Translations under genes and position numbers: made by a program
Part shown: positions 1-11,180 of the stretch, piece by piece
Layout of the letters: each line of letters starts with the position of its first letter
How positions within the stretch are numbered: position 1 is the stretch's first letter
Notes under the pieces: generated by a model
Databases searched by the model: none
The model's input: only the letters and a program-made list of their open reading frames with translations
What the model was told of the DNA's origin: nothing
Assembly: GCA_001600455.1 (NCBI GenBank)
Contig: BCKC01000004.1
Span: 3,522,915 to 3,586,914, forward strand
Length of the DNA stretch: 64,000 nt
Source: Endocalyx cinctus
Lineage: Eukaryota > Ascomycota > Sordariomycetes > Amphisphaeriales > Apiosporaceae
Direction of reading: 5' to 3'

Positions 1-1810
1 ATATGGATACATACCTAGGTAGGTAGTATATGTATGGATACTAACCTACCTAGTAAATTTGATTTGATTATCAGTCACTCTTGTTAAGAAGAGTTGGCCT
101 GTGATCATAATAATCCATACCTAATATTACCTGTCATAATCTACTTATATATAGGCAGGACGCTATTCTAGTAAGAGCCCTGGAGGTACGTGGTGAAATA
201 AAGAGTAAGTACTGTACATAAGACTTTAGATTGGGTCCTTTGAGAGGCAACCAAACGACCAAACGACCAAACAAACAATCATTACTTTTTACTTCGTATA
301 CAGATATATACTGTACATACGCGTTATATGGATATAACGTACTACGGTATACCACTTACATACACGTATAAGGATTGTTTATCACCTTATATACCTAGGT
401 AGATACATAGCATTTTACCTGATATTTTACCCTTACCCCATAAATATGTACAGTATTTCCGTTACACTACATATACTGTTAATCGACCACTCTGTTTATC
501 TTCTCATCAAAGTTCAACTCTTTCCAGCTGTCGTATTGTGGCTCAGCTCACACCTGATCCTGATTGTTTATTAAATCTCTACTCTTTACTCTAGCAGCCT
601 AGTACGGACTTACATAGTACTATGTATACTACGTATATCAACAGAGCCCCCTAATTATCAGTTCATAACTGAGTATGTACATACGTATATGGTATGTATC
701 GTCATACGCGTACCGAGGCTTATACCGGTATAGTGTCATCTTCATTTTAGACCCCGACCAAAGTTTTTCTACCCTTTAGCCCAGCCTGCCCAGCAGAGAT
801 AAATTGGCCGAGTGATGATGAGAATATTTACAAGGCAAAACCTTGATCGGACATCGCGTTTTATCTATAACATTCCAAAACCGACGACACATTTAAATAG
901 CATCTTCTCGAAACTCAGATCATCTTATTTATCTCCGACCTATTTCTGATTACAGAGTATACAAAAAGAGATATTATATTATGTATACCTAGCTTTATAT
1001 ATCTCAAACCCTTTTAGATTTGCCTTTCATTTTATATACTATGTATCTCTGTACACACTATAATTATATAATTACATACTTTTCTTTTCCGCCTTTAATA
1101 ACAAAATGCTACCTACCTACTACTCACTTAAGTATAGATATATCCATGGATGAATGCTAAAGGTCAAGTCACTCAAAAAGTACTTGGTGAATAAGTACTT
1201 ACCTACCTTTTCTAGGTACTTTACATCTGAAAATAGTGCACTGAATACCTCCTAGGCAGCTACGTAGGCAGGTAGGTAGTGTAGATAGAGTAGAGTTTAA
1301 GGTATGTTGAGTGTAGGCCAGGCTACCTGCTGTACTTACCGCAGTACTTACTATGTAGTCTGTACTGCGATAAGAAGAAAGTATTGATTACTACGTTAAC
1401 CTGCTTAACTACATTATTATTCAGTTCACTTAACTATCCGAATTTCTATCTATTCATTTATACTACTATCCATCCTATGTACATATAGATTAAGATAAGA
1501 ATATCAGATAATAGCCGATATTAGGTAATCTACCCATTTTCTATGGAGCTTCCCAACCAAAATTTCAGAGTCGACATGACTAAATAGCAGTATAATAAAT
1601 TTTTGACACTATTCACATAACTATGAGTTGTGTGTTTAAGGGTATAAAAATCAACATTATGATCTATTGAACAATCAGTTAAATTAAAACATTGTTTTGC
1701 CGTGTCAATTGCATAAACTACCCATTTACAATTCCCTACCTTTCGCATAATAATATACATCGAGCTCGTGAAATAGTGGATATAGGTGGAAGAGAGAATA
1801 TCTATACAAA
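1..1810. other. AT-rich intergenic region with TACCTAGGTA palindromes
   Basis: No gene recognised. The stretch is AT-rich and carries TACCTAGGTA at 12-21 and 392-401, plus many partial copies (GTAGGTAG, CTACCTAC). The last ~100 bp are presumably the promoter and 5' leader of the ribosomal protein gene that starts at 1811. Confidence 0.6.
15..53. repeat. imperfect inverted repeat built from GGTAGGT units
   Basis: The arms 15-29 and 38-53 are reverse complements except for one extra T in the right arm, around an 8-nt loop. It belongs to the window-wide TACCTAGGTA/GTAGGTAC palindrome family described in the findings. Confidence 0.6.
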
Positions 1811-3100
1811 ATGCAGAAGATCCTCCGCCGTGCAAAGACCGCCGAGCGGGTGGCGACAAAGCGTAGGAAGAAGCTGGACATGAAAGTACATAAGCGCGAA
1901 TTGAAGAAGACATTTCAGGAACACGGCCAGACGTTAACAGCCGTACGAGAAGAGCTCGCCAAGGCGAAGCAAGCTGTCAGAGACGACTGGAATCTAGGTC
2001 CTTTGTCGCCCAGGCTCGACTTCGGCGAGTGGAGTGGCGCCCGTGGTGCTATTACCGAGTCTCGGTTCGCCACTGCACTACAGAAGATTAGCCCGACTCA
2101 ACGTGACAAGCGCTGTGAATGGGTAGGCGGCAGCGAGAATCTCAACCTCGCCGTCGGCGATCGCGTCGTCCTCTTAGAAGGTCCGGAAAAGGGGCTCATC
2201 GGTAATATTCAGGAAATCGACAAGGACAGGGCGGAGGTCATTGTGAAAGATTTGAATAAGGTGAGTTAGAACTAAGCGTTCCCTGTTTCAATTATCTGCT
2301 CCAGAACGATAAAGTGAAGAATACATGAATATAGCGCTCACAAGATTTCACCACAGTCAAATCTCAGAATAATGCCCGAGATTCGTAAACCCACAGACCC
2401 TGTTGCCATACACCTGGAGCTTCCCATCTCCATTGCCAATATTCGCCTCATTCATCCTATTCGTGACCCAAAGACGGGCGTAACTCGGGATGTCATCATA
2501 AACCGACTCGTCCATGACGATATCTTGTCAGATCCACTGACGGGCACCAAGGAATGGACTCGTATTGTGCCTGGCTTGAACATTTCGATCCCGTGGCCCC
2601 CAAAGCCAGAGAAGAAAGAAACAACGCACGTCGGAGACACGAAACGTGTTGACCTAGACATTCGAACTTTCATACCGACACTGCTACACCCGCCTATGCC
2701 CTTGGGGATTATCGACGAACTTCGTGGAAAATACAGTCGCTTCCGTACCCGGCACGAGCCTTCGTACATTGCACACATGGAAGCCCGCGAGAAAAAGGCG
2801 GAGGACCGTAAGAATCTTATGGAGAGCATGGTTACGCCCTTGCAAGAATTCCACCGCGTCGAGCGCGCCAATAAGAAGAAGAAGGGCAAGCCTCGCCTCA
2901 CGCTCGAGATGCTCGAGAAAATCGGCGAGGTTATGGCTAAGAATCGCGAGCTAAGTCTCATTGCCTCCGGCATGTCTACAGTCTATCCTGCCAGCACTTC
3001 TAAAACAAATAACGCTCCTCCTGCCACACCTGCTGCTCCCGACGTACAACCCTCGACAATTTTGAACCCGTCATCAGAACCACCCCCGCCGTCGTCATAG
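1811..3100 (+). CDS. mrpl40: mitochondrial large-subunit ribosomal protein uL24m (Mrpl40-like)
   Basis: Probable component of the 54S mitochondrial ribosomal subunit. Two exons, 1811-2260 and 2357-3100, joined in phase 0 across a 96-bp GTGAGT...CACAG intron, give about 397 residues. The first exon has a very basic N-terminus (MQKILRRAKTAERVATKRRK), suited to mitochondrial import and rRNA binding. It is followed by a KOW-type stretch at about residues 113-145 (VGDRVVLLEGPEKGLIG), the RNA-binding signature of L24 proteins. The second exon holds the long fungal C-terminal extension (AREKKAEDRKNLMES) and a Pro/Ser-rich tail. Naming rests on the KOW motif, the basic N-terminus and the overall architecture. 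A different mitochondrial KOW protein is the main alternative. The gene converges on the CorA-like gene. Confidence 0.85.
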
Positions 3101-3694
3101 ATCTTGATAACAAATTGGACGTCTAGACTCCCCTTATATGAGAAGTTTCGTATTAAAAGATCTGTAATATAGCCTGTATGTACCACGTGTTCAAAGTTCT
3201 GTCGTGGTGCCATGTATTGTAGTATAAAAGTGAAAGGAACTTGAAAGAGATACAGACCCAATACATTTCGGTCGTTGTTAAATATCATCTTTCGTACAAG
3301 CTTCTGCTCTTCAATCCATTTGCTCACTAGTCGATGATATCGTTTTTCGAAGAGTCGTCACCAAGCGCACTGGCAACCAGGAATCGGATGCAAAGAACAT
3401 GAGCGATGTAATATAAATATTCTACTCACTTAATTGACAGATACCTTCTCATGATAATGCCTCTCATTTTCCCCATTATCTAATCCCCTTTCCTAGGATG
3501 AACTTCTTGCATATTGGCTCCTATTAATCCTTTACACAAACGACACTAGACACGACAATTTGTCGCGGTAAATGCTCTAGAACGCTATATAAAATAGTGA
3601 AAAAAAATATATTTTAGAGAGTATCATATTTGTCCTAAATTACCCGACATGATCAAATTTGAAAAAGAACACGTTCTTTTCTTCTTCTTCGACA
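3101..3694. other. intergenic region between convergent genes
   Basis: About 0.6 kb shared by the 3' ends of the uL24m gene (+) and the CorA-like gene (-). It is AT-rich. I see no further gene. Confidence 0.6.
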
Positions 3695-5605
3695 CTATGC
3701 CGTTCCAGCTCGTCTTTGCGGTTTTTGAGCCGGTCTCGGCGGGCCCCCTTTCTTGAGTTGGTATATCCTAAAGGCCGTCTTACACGCTCCCCACCAGCCC
3801 AACTCCTCTTTTCGCCAGTGTTTCGCCTTGGCGTCGGCAAACCGCTTTTTAACCCACATGCCGTCGTCTAGCTTCGGTACGGCCGCCGCTGCTCCCGTCT
3901 CCACGGGGACGGATTCACCCACGTTCTCGGCGGCGGCAGCGGCGGTAGCAGCGGTAGCCGGGGGAAACACGGCACTTTCGAGCTGCGGCGTCGTCGGGAC
4001 GTTTACGGTTCCCGGACGGTACGTCTTGGGCTTCTCCTGGTCGATGCGATCGACGTCGGTGGCAGGCGTATGACCGTTATTGTTGCCGCCGCCGTTGATG
4101 AAGTTGTTATTGTAGGCGCCGACCTCGATCCAGACCTCGACCTTCCGGATCGAGTCGGCGTAGATGATGAGGATGGCGAGGAGGGCCAGGGGGATGGATA
4201 GGGCCCAGAAGACGAAGAACTGGTCCCCGCCCGGCCCGTACCCCTCGTTCATGGACAGGATGCCCGACACGATGGACAGGGGCAGCAGGACGGCGCCGAG
4301 GTACGAGACGCGGTCGAGGCCGCGCTTGTTCTCGTCCGCCATCGCGGCCTCGCGCTCGGCGGCCGCGTCCGTGCCCGCGTCCGAGCCCGGCGCCGCGATA
4401 AACTTCCACCCGCCGCCGTGGCCGGGGAAATAAGGGTCGAGCACGCGACGCGGGCGGTTCGAGAGCTGCCGGGCGGCGCGCTCGGCGCGGCCGAGCAGGG
4501 CCTCCCACTCGTCCGGGAAATTCTCGCGGGGGCTGGGCGATCGGGCGCGGTCGAGCCGCCTCGACGCCGCTAGGTTGCGCTCCAGGGCGTTCTGCGCTTG
4601 CCATAGCGAGACGCGGTACGCGGCTTCGTGCCCGCTGGGACCCAAGCATAGAGAGGCGCTGACGGAGGAGGCGAGGTCGAAGAACTCGTACCACTGACGC
4701 GCGGCGCATTCCTCTATCGTCGCGGGCAGCGCGACCTTGGCGGATTGGGCGCCGCCGAGGTTCGCGTGCAGCGCTGCTTCGAAATCGGTGAACTCGTCCA
4801 TCTCCGTCGGTTCTTCCCTGCTGCCGCCGCTGTTCCAGATCGGAACCGAGTCGAGACTTGCTCTGCTAGCTGCCGAGGCGGAATTCCTCCACGTCTGCCG
4901 GTCTAATAAAAGAACTGGACAAATTACCGATTAGCAGCCATCTCCCCAGCCAGAGGAATGGGGAAACAAAGGGGCAAGGTCCCTTTTCTTTTTTGGCTTA
5001 CCATTAGCTTTTTGGCTCAACCATATCGACGCTCGGCAGAAAAAAACCCAGTCTTCGACCTCCGCTACGGCATCGTTCGAGATAAGATAATGCAGCGGGT
5101 GTCCTCCGGCAAGATTAGACGAAGAATCTCCGCCGAAACAGCAACCAAATCTATCCCGAGGTGCCCGCCGAACGAGCTCAGAGTAATCCACGTGCGAGAA
5201 AATTATATCATCGTCATGGCCCTCACCCTTATAGACCCGCGGCCAGTAACTCCGCCGGCCTACGTGCGCCGCGAGGAAGCGCTTATCTATCCCGGCGAGG
5301 TCCTCGAGCACTTCGACGTAGTCCGCCGACAAGCCCCTTATCACGAGTAATCGTCGGTCATCGTCGGTCTGATGGTGATGGAGGAGATTTCCGTGATCCC
5401 TTGGCGGTAATAGCGCAGCCCGTAGCTCCGCGAAGTCCTGGATGGCTTTCTTGGAAACTTCGCCCAACGACGACCAGGTCAATACGTAGGCATCCAATGG
5501 GTCCGTGTTATCAATCTGTTTCAAGTCACTAGAAGTCGGAGTCCCCATCGCTCTCGCCGTCTGGGCAGGCGGCGGCGGAACCATTGAATATATCTCTTGA
5601 TCCAT
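3695..5605 (-). CDS. CorA-like integral membrane protein with degenerate GMN motif
   Basis: Two exons on the minus strand, 5605-5002 and 4902-3695, are joined by a 99-bp intron (GTAAGC...TTATTAG). The phase-1 junction creates an Asp codon and removes the stop that would end exon 1; the total is 603 residues. Two hydrophobic segments lie close together near residues 401-417 and 430-449. The short loop between them reads GILSMNEGYGPGG, which resembles the place and shape of the CorA Mg2+ channel signature (Gly-Met-Asn) but has Ser-Met-Asn. Upstream is a large soluble domain, downstream a basic cytosolic tail with Trp-rich HWRKEELGWWG. This two-TM layout is common in fungal CorA-like proteins of unknown substrate. 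Transport activity is inference; the topology is seen in the sequence. Confidence 0.6.
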
Positions 5606-7937
5606 AGTCCGTCCGGGCAGGGTTTGACTTTCTGTCTTTTACCCTGTCACCGTTCAACCCCCTGATGTTCGTGAAATTCCTCTTATTTTTTATTATTTTT
5701 ATTTTTTTTTCAAATAAGGGTTTATTAAATTAATCAAATTACGAGCTATAATAACCCATTTCACCCCGTCGTCGGTTAAAACCTGCCGATCCTAATGGTA
5801 CGGGTAGCTGGCGTTGCTTAGTGCTGGTGCCAGAGAGTTCGGATGAGAGAAGCATGCTACACTAAATTTATTCGGCTGAGGTGTTATATTAATTAATAAC
5901 TAAGTCTACGAAGTAGTCTGTCTATATAGTATCTAAATTCCAATCAGTGGTAGAATAATTTTGCTAGAATGTGCAGTATATAGTCTACAGGATTTTCCTT
6001 TTTTTCCCCTTGGGAGGAAGTCAGTGAAGAAAGTGAGAATATGTATATGGAGAAACAATTCGATCACATAGTTTATGCGATGTTAGAGTATCATTGAAAA
6101 GCAGACGCGACGAGAGCGCTGGTCATGATTGGGTGGTCTGCTGATAACCGTCTTTGAAAGGGGAAGAAGGAATTAAATAATCCGGCATCAAACTGTGTTT
6201 CCAAAATCAAAATACAAATAATAAAAATTGAGCTATGAATTATGACTATCAATTCTACTGTTTGAAAGGAAAAATGTCCGAGAAAAATATTGTGCTGGTC
6301 ACGCCGCCAAAAAGAAAAAGGTTACCCCTTGTGTTAAAGATGGGGTTGTCTTGGATTATGTAGTCTTCCAAGTTCTAGAGCCCCAACCTCTTCAAGTTTC
6401 TCTGTAGATATCCAACGAGATAGAAGAAAAAAAGTATCAGATTTAGAGTTTTTTACGTCACACCTCCTTTCAGTTCGTATGTGTGTGCGCGTATACCAGT
6501 GGATATATTCATCGAAGTTTTTTTTCCTTTTTACCATAAAATATCATCCGATGAAGCGACCTAGTCTAGTCCGGTCCAAGTTTTATAATCATCGGCGATG
6601 CTGCGCATGGGAAGCGGCGAAAAAGCGTCAATTCAACAATTTATTACCGACAAGAATAGCAACGCAAACCTTGCATCCTTAGACCTTCGAGGACGAAGCA
6701 AATTGATTATCTCTCAGTAGCATCACGAACGCCGTTGGATAGAACATTGCCGGCGTCTCTTTTAGTCTGGTTACTAAGGAGTTATCGACCCAGCAACGCA
6801 CTACGTTGCAGTTTACGAACTCCTCTTACTGGTCCCCGAACCCTTCCTATATCGGTACCAACCGGTCCTATATCCCAACGGCTAAACTACAGCTGTCGGA
6901 TACATGGTTCAGCCCTGCGTGAAGATGACAACTCATCGATCTGTCACCAATCTCGAGGTTATCTCCATCGCATCTATACCTCACATCAAATCAGCCCAAT
7001 TGCCCAATCAAATCTTGAATTAAAGGTATTTGGTGATTATGACGTCGGAGAGTGGATATTTCATCTATACTCGCTGTTCGCCTCATTACCTGGGTTATTA
7101 GCTCAGGTAAGGCCTCTTACTATGAAGTCAATGAATGAAAATCGTTCATCTCAAGATATTACCTGACGCTATTGTGGCGTGCTACTCTCGAGGTGATTCC
7201 GGCTTGCCGTGTCCCAACTTTACTCTGTAAAAAACCTGGTAACATGACTCTATCATTCAAAGAGGGGTGCTAACACCATTGCGTTCCTGGATTTGAACTA
7301 GGGACTCCCGAATAAACCATGGATTCCTTGGAGAGAATCGGCTTCATTAATCTCACATCATACCGGATAGAAATATTCTGCTCTCCGGATCCACGTGGTC
7401 TCTCCTCCAACATATCGTATGTACATTACGAGTATCGAGGATCTCCATGTTTCTTAGTAACCCACTTCCCAAACTCACCTTGACGCAAGGTGGGACAAAA
7501 CTGCCGTGAACAGGAACGTAATGGATCTCTTGGGATCCGCAGGTAATATCTGCTGGAAACGTTGAATGTTGCTCTGACGATTGGTGGGGATAAACATCGT
7601 GTAAAAATGCTCTATAGTAATAGGAACCTGGTTAGAAACTTCCGTCGTAGAAGTATATATTCGTCTGAAATATCCTGAATAGCATCCATTGTTTCAGAAC
7701 TACTTCCCATCTCAAACAATATATCCTATCGGGCTACTTTGTGAAAGACTACTATAACATCCATCTACTTAAAAATAACGGCAACACTCTAAAAGTTGTC
7801 AAGAACCTCTCTACCTACCCACCTCATCCTGTGAGTATCCCCTGACAAGAACAAAGCGGCTGACAGTATACAGGCGACCGATAGATACCACATAGATACA
7901 CGTACAGTTCAAGGTTTTATTCAAGTACTCCTGTCCG
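5606..7937. other. intergenic region; orphan open frame without ATG
   Basis: 2.3 kb between the CorA-like gene and the aquaporin. 5606-6450 is AT-rich. 6550-7200 is less AT-rich and contains an open frame (6735-7166), but it lacks an ATG until its last codons and matches nothing I know. A tRNA-like fragment near 7270-7350 failed inspection (see rejected list). The last few hundred bases presumably hold the aquaporin promoter. Confidence 0.5.
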
Positions 7938-9991
7938 ATGGCTAGCTCATATCGCGAAGAACGTGCTTTCGAGCCATCCCGTCTAAGCAGAGAGGTATCA
8001 ACTCCATCACCAGCGTCTAGAGTCTTTGACAGAACTATTAACCTCGTCGATGCCGGACAGCCCCCTCTGGACCGTCCGTCCCTCGCGAGCCCCTCCATCG
8101 CCAGCCTCTCCACCAAGGTAAACACTCCCGCGCTGTCCAGCACCCCTCGTCCTCCCACCTCGGGCTCCAAGTACGCGCCTCCGCCCCCGGCGGCAGCCGA
8201 GTCTTCCGGCACCCCGGCGCCCGAGAGGGAATCGCAGTTCCCTACCCCCGAGCGTAAATCCGTGGATTCTAAGCACCCCCTGCTTAACCACAAGAAGTCG
8301 TCCGCCAGCCGACCCCCCACCTCGCATAACAACCAGCGGTACTCGGAGGACATGGGCGACGACGTGACCGTACCCGGCAACTCGTACTTCGACGGCGCCT
8401 TTCAAATGCAACCCCAGCAGCCCCAACCGCAGATCCAGCCGCAGCAGTCCTTCCCCCAGCTCGCGCGCCCCATGTCCTTCTACGACATGAAGGAGCAGAA
8501 GCGGGGGCGGGAGCGCAGCCAGAGCATCTACACGACGCGGGGAGGGCACGCGGGCTCGCAGATGGCGCCCTCGATCGCCGGGAACGGCGGCGTGGGCAAC
8601 AACAGCCCGCCGCACCACCAACAGCCGTTCTACCGCGGCGGCGAGATGCCGTACAACTACGCCGACATGATCGGCGGGAACCGGTACAACTACGCGCCGC
8701 CCAAGATGGGCATGATCAACAAGCACCTGAGCCGCGAGAACGGCGGCGGCGGCGACGCCGCCTCCTCCATGCCGCTTCGCCTGCCCTGGACCATGTGGAT
8801 GAACAGCAGCGCCAAGAACCTCTTCGTCGCCGCCATCGGCGAGTGGGTCGGCACTTCCATGTTCCTCTTCTTCGCCTTCGCCGGTACCGAGGTCGCCAAC
8901 GCCAAGAGCGCGACCCCGGCCGAGTCGACCACCACCAACGCCACCACCGGTTTCAATCCCCAGGTTATGCTGTACATCTCCCTGTCCTTCGGCTTCAGTC
9001 TCATGGTCAACGTCTGGATCTTCTTCCGTATCTCCGGTGGTCTGTTTAACCCTGCCGTAAGTCATATCCCCCCCCTCGACTAACCCCATCGAGATATACT
9101 GACGAAATACAATCACAGGTCACCCTCGCTCTCTGGGCCACCGGCGCCATCAACGCCGCCCGCGCCGTCTGCCTGTTCCTCGCCCAGATTCTCGGCAGCA
9201 TCACGGCCTCGGCCCTCGTGCTTGCCATCTTCCCGGCGCAGATGAACGTGCGCACGACCATCAGCGACGGCACCTCCCTCGCGCAGGGCGTCTTCATCGA
9301 AGCCTTCGCCACCGCCCAGCTCGTCTTCGCCATCCTCATGCTCGCCAAGGAGAAGCACCGCGCGACCTTCATCGCGCCCGTCGGCATCGGCCTCGCCCTC
9401 TTCGTCGCCGAGCTCGTCGCCGTCTACTACACGGGCGGCTCCCTCAACCCGGCCCGCAGCTTCGGCCCTTGCGTCGTGACCGGCCAGTGGGACGCCGAGC
9501 ACTGGATCTACTGGGTCGGCCCCGCTCTGGGTTGCGTCTTCGCCTTGGGGTTCTACAAGTTCATCAAGACGCTCGAGTACGAGATGGCGAACCCGGGCCA
9601 GGACGGCGACGAGGAGAACGACCCGACCAAGAACCCGAACCACGAGCTGCGCGAGAAGCAGCGCGAGGTCACCGCCCGCATCCTCGCCTCCCTCGGCTTC
9701 GAGACCGCCTACCAGCGCCAGGTCGACGTCGACGAGATGCAGCAGCACCAGCAGCAGCAGGTCCAGGCCGAGGAAGGGAACGCTCACCTCTCGTACCCGA
9801 GCTACCGCCGGGAGAGCATGGTCGCCCCCGGCGAGGATGCTCTGTCCATGTCCATGTCCAGGCCGTACGGCACCACTATCCTTAACAACAAGGAGGCCGC
9901 TCTGTCAACCGTGGCTTCTATGAGCGAGTGCACGAGCCCTAGCAAGGCTTACAATCCCGCTGCCGGAAGGACGTCGATGCAGGCTGAGTGA
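7938..9991 (+). CDS. aquaporin (MIP family) with long N-terminal cytosolic extension
   Basis: Membrane channel for water or small neutral solutes. Exons 7938-9056 and 9119-9991 join in phase 0 within the first NPA box (intron 62 bp, GTAAGT...CACAG), giving 663 residues. Residues 1 to ~288 form a Pro/Gln/Ser-rich tail; the six-helix MIP core follows. Both half-helix motifs are intact: FNPAV (N371-A373) and LNPARSFGP (N483-A485), and the selectivity-filter Arg is R486. Helix 5 reads LFVAELVAVYYTG, so the usual filter His is Glu471. The C-terminal tail (~100 residues) is charged and Gln-rich. Fungal aquaporins with extended tails are known; such tails often carry gating or phosphorylation sites. 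The substrate cannot be told from sequence. The gene converges on nrc-2. Confidence 0.92.
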
Positions 9992-11180
9992 GGAATTGAA
10001 CAAGTGAGAACGCAGAGTCTGAAATGAACCTGGCTTGTTTTTGGCCGCAACGTGGGGTTGGCGAGGGAGGAGGAGATTAGGTAATGGGGAATGAGGTATA
10101 CTAACGACACACGAACGGGCAAGACTGACGAAATCACACTGAGGAATGGGATATAGAGTGGATAGATGGTACGGGATAAGAGGAGGGGTGGAATTACGAT
10201 AAGACGAGGGATGGGGTTCTCGAATGAATTGATTTTACGCTGATCTTACGAAGATATCTGTTTCATTATAGATATATGATTGGCATTAGGCGTAACGGTT
10301 TTGGGCTTTGGGTTTTGCTTTCAGATTGGAGGGATATTAATACGAAGAAAAGTTTTCACCTTTGACCACCATATATTCTAATGATTTTGTGACTTGACCT
10401 GTGCATTCGGAAGTGAAGATAAATAATAGGACGTTTTTATACTTAGAAAGGAGGTTTTGTATCAGACAATTAATCATATATAAATCTCCAAATATATCTC
10501 GGTAATACGTCAAAACTCAGGGGACTTAAGCACTCTAATATGACTCTATTGATACCACCGGTTTTATATTTCTAGCTAACTGTACTCATGATAGTTATAG
10601 TTAAGCGAGTTATAATGCAACGCAATAGATTGATGACGCCTAACTCGTGAAAGGATTTGAGGTTCTGCGCTTCAGCAATAAAAGAATGTAACGATATTTT
10701 ATACCCTATTTATACGAGGCGCTTCTCCTCCTCCTCCTTCTTTTTCCTCTTCTTAAAAAAATACGAGTGTATGGATTCTTTTTTTCTTTCTTTCAATCTC
10801 TCAAATTAAAGAAAACAGCGCCGTGACACCAGTCAACGCCGTCAAATGAATAATTATCTGAGATGCTACCCTCCTACCCGCGAAACCCACCTTGATTCCC
10901 CCGACCCAGGCGTAATAACTGCTTAGAAAAATGAATGGCAGATAGGAGAATGCTGTTAAATACATATTTTTTGGTTTTTGATTGCTTTTCTCAATTTTTT
11001 TTTCTTCTGTTCGTCTTCTCATATTCTTATTGCGTCGTTCAAACGATAATCGCTCGTCAAAATGCTAGGTAACGAACTTGTCGTTAACGTCTTCGTAATA
11101 TATCGTGTAGAGCCAACATCTAGCGAATAGAGAATCACGGCTGATTATGCTTCAGGTTGTTCTGGGAGCACAGGAGGGTA
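9992..11180. other. intergenic region between convergent genes
   Basis: 1.2 kb of 3' flank for the aquaporin (+) and nrc-2 (-). It is AT-rich with a pyrimidine tract around 10725-10800. The only noteworthy frame is a 73-codon ORF on the minus strand, listed separately at low confidence. Confidence 0.5.
10801..11022 (-). CDS. possible small membrane protein (73 codons), unrecognised
   Basis: An ATG-initiated frame on the minus strand. It has a Lys/Glu-rich start (MRRRTEEKKIEKSNQ), then one or two hydrophobic stretches (FSYLPFIFLSSYYAWVGG and IIIHLTALTGVTALFSLI) separated by a basic turn (KVGFAGRR). It sits in the 3' flank shared by the aquaporin and nrc-2. I recognise no family, and chance hydrophobic frames are common in AT-rich DNA, so this is a weak call. 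Confidence 0.22.
   Translation of the reverse strand: MRRRTEEKKIEKSNQKPKNMYLTAFSYLPFIFLSSYYAWVGGIKVGFAGRRVASQIIIHLTALTGVTALFSLI

Noticed and set aside
4107..4709. 200-codon Arg/Pro-rich frame on the minus strand
   Set aside because: Alternative frame of the GC-rich CorA-like exon.
6735..7166. 143-codon open frame upstream of the aquaporin
   Set aside because: It begins with TTG and has no ATG until its last dozen codons. There is no similarity I recognise and no convincing second exon.
7262..7400. tRNA-like segment on the minus strand (TTCAAATCC T-loop, GATTC/GAATC stem around CTCCAA)
   Set aside because: The anticodon loop would have 8 nt, the T-stem has a mismatch and no 5' strand matches the supposed acceptor AACGCAA. 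Not a tRNA by inspection.
8007..9116. 369-codon frame on the minus strand
   Set aside because: Antisense shadow of the GC-rich aquaporin exon; composition is the mirror of the real codons.
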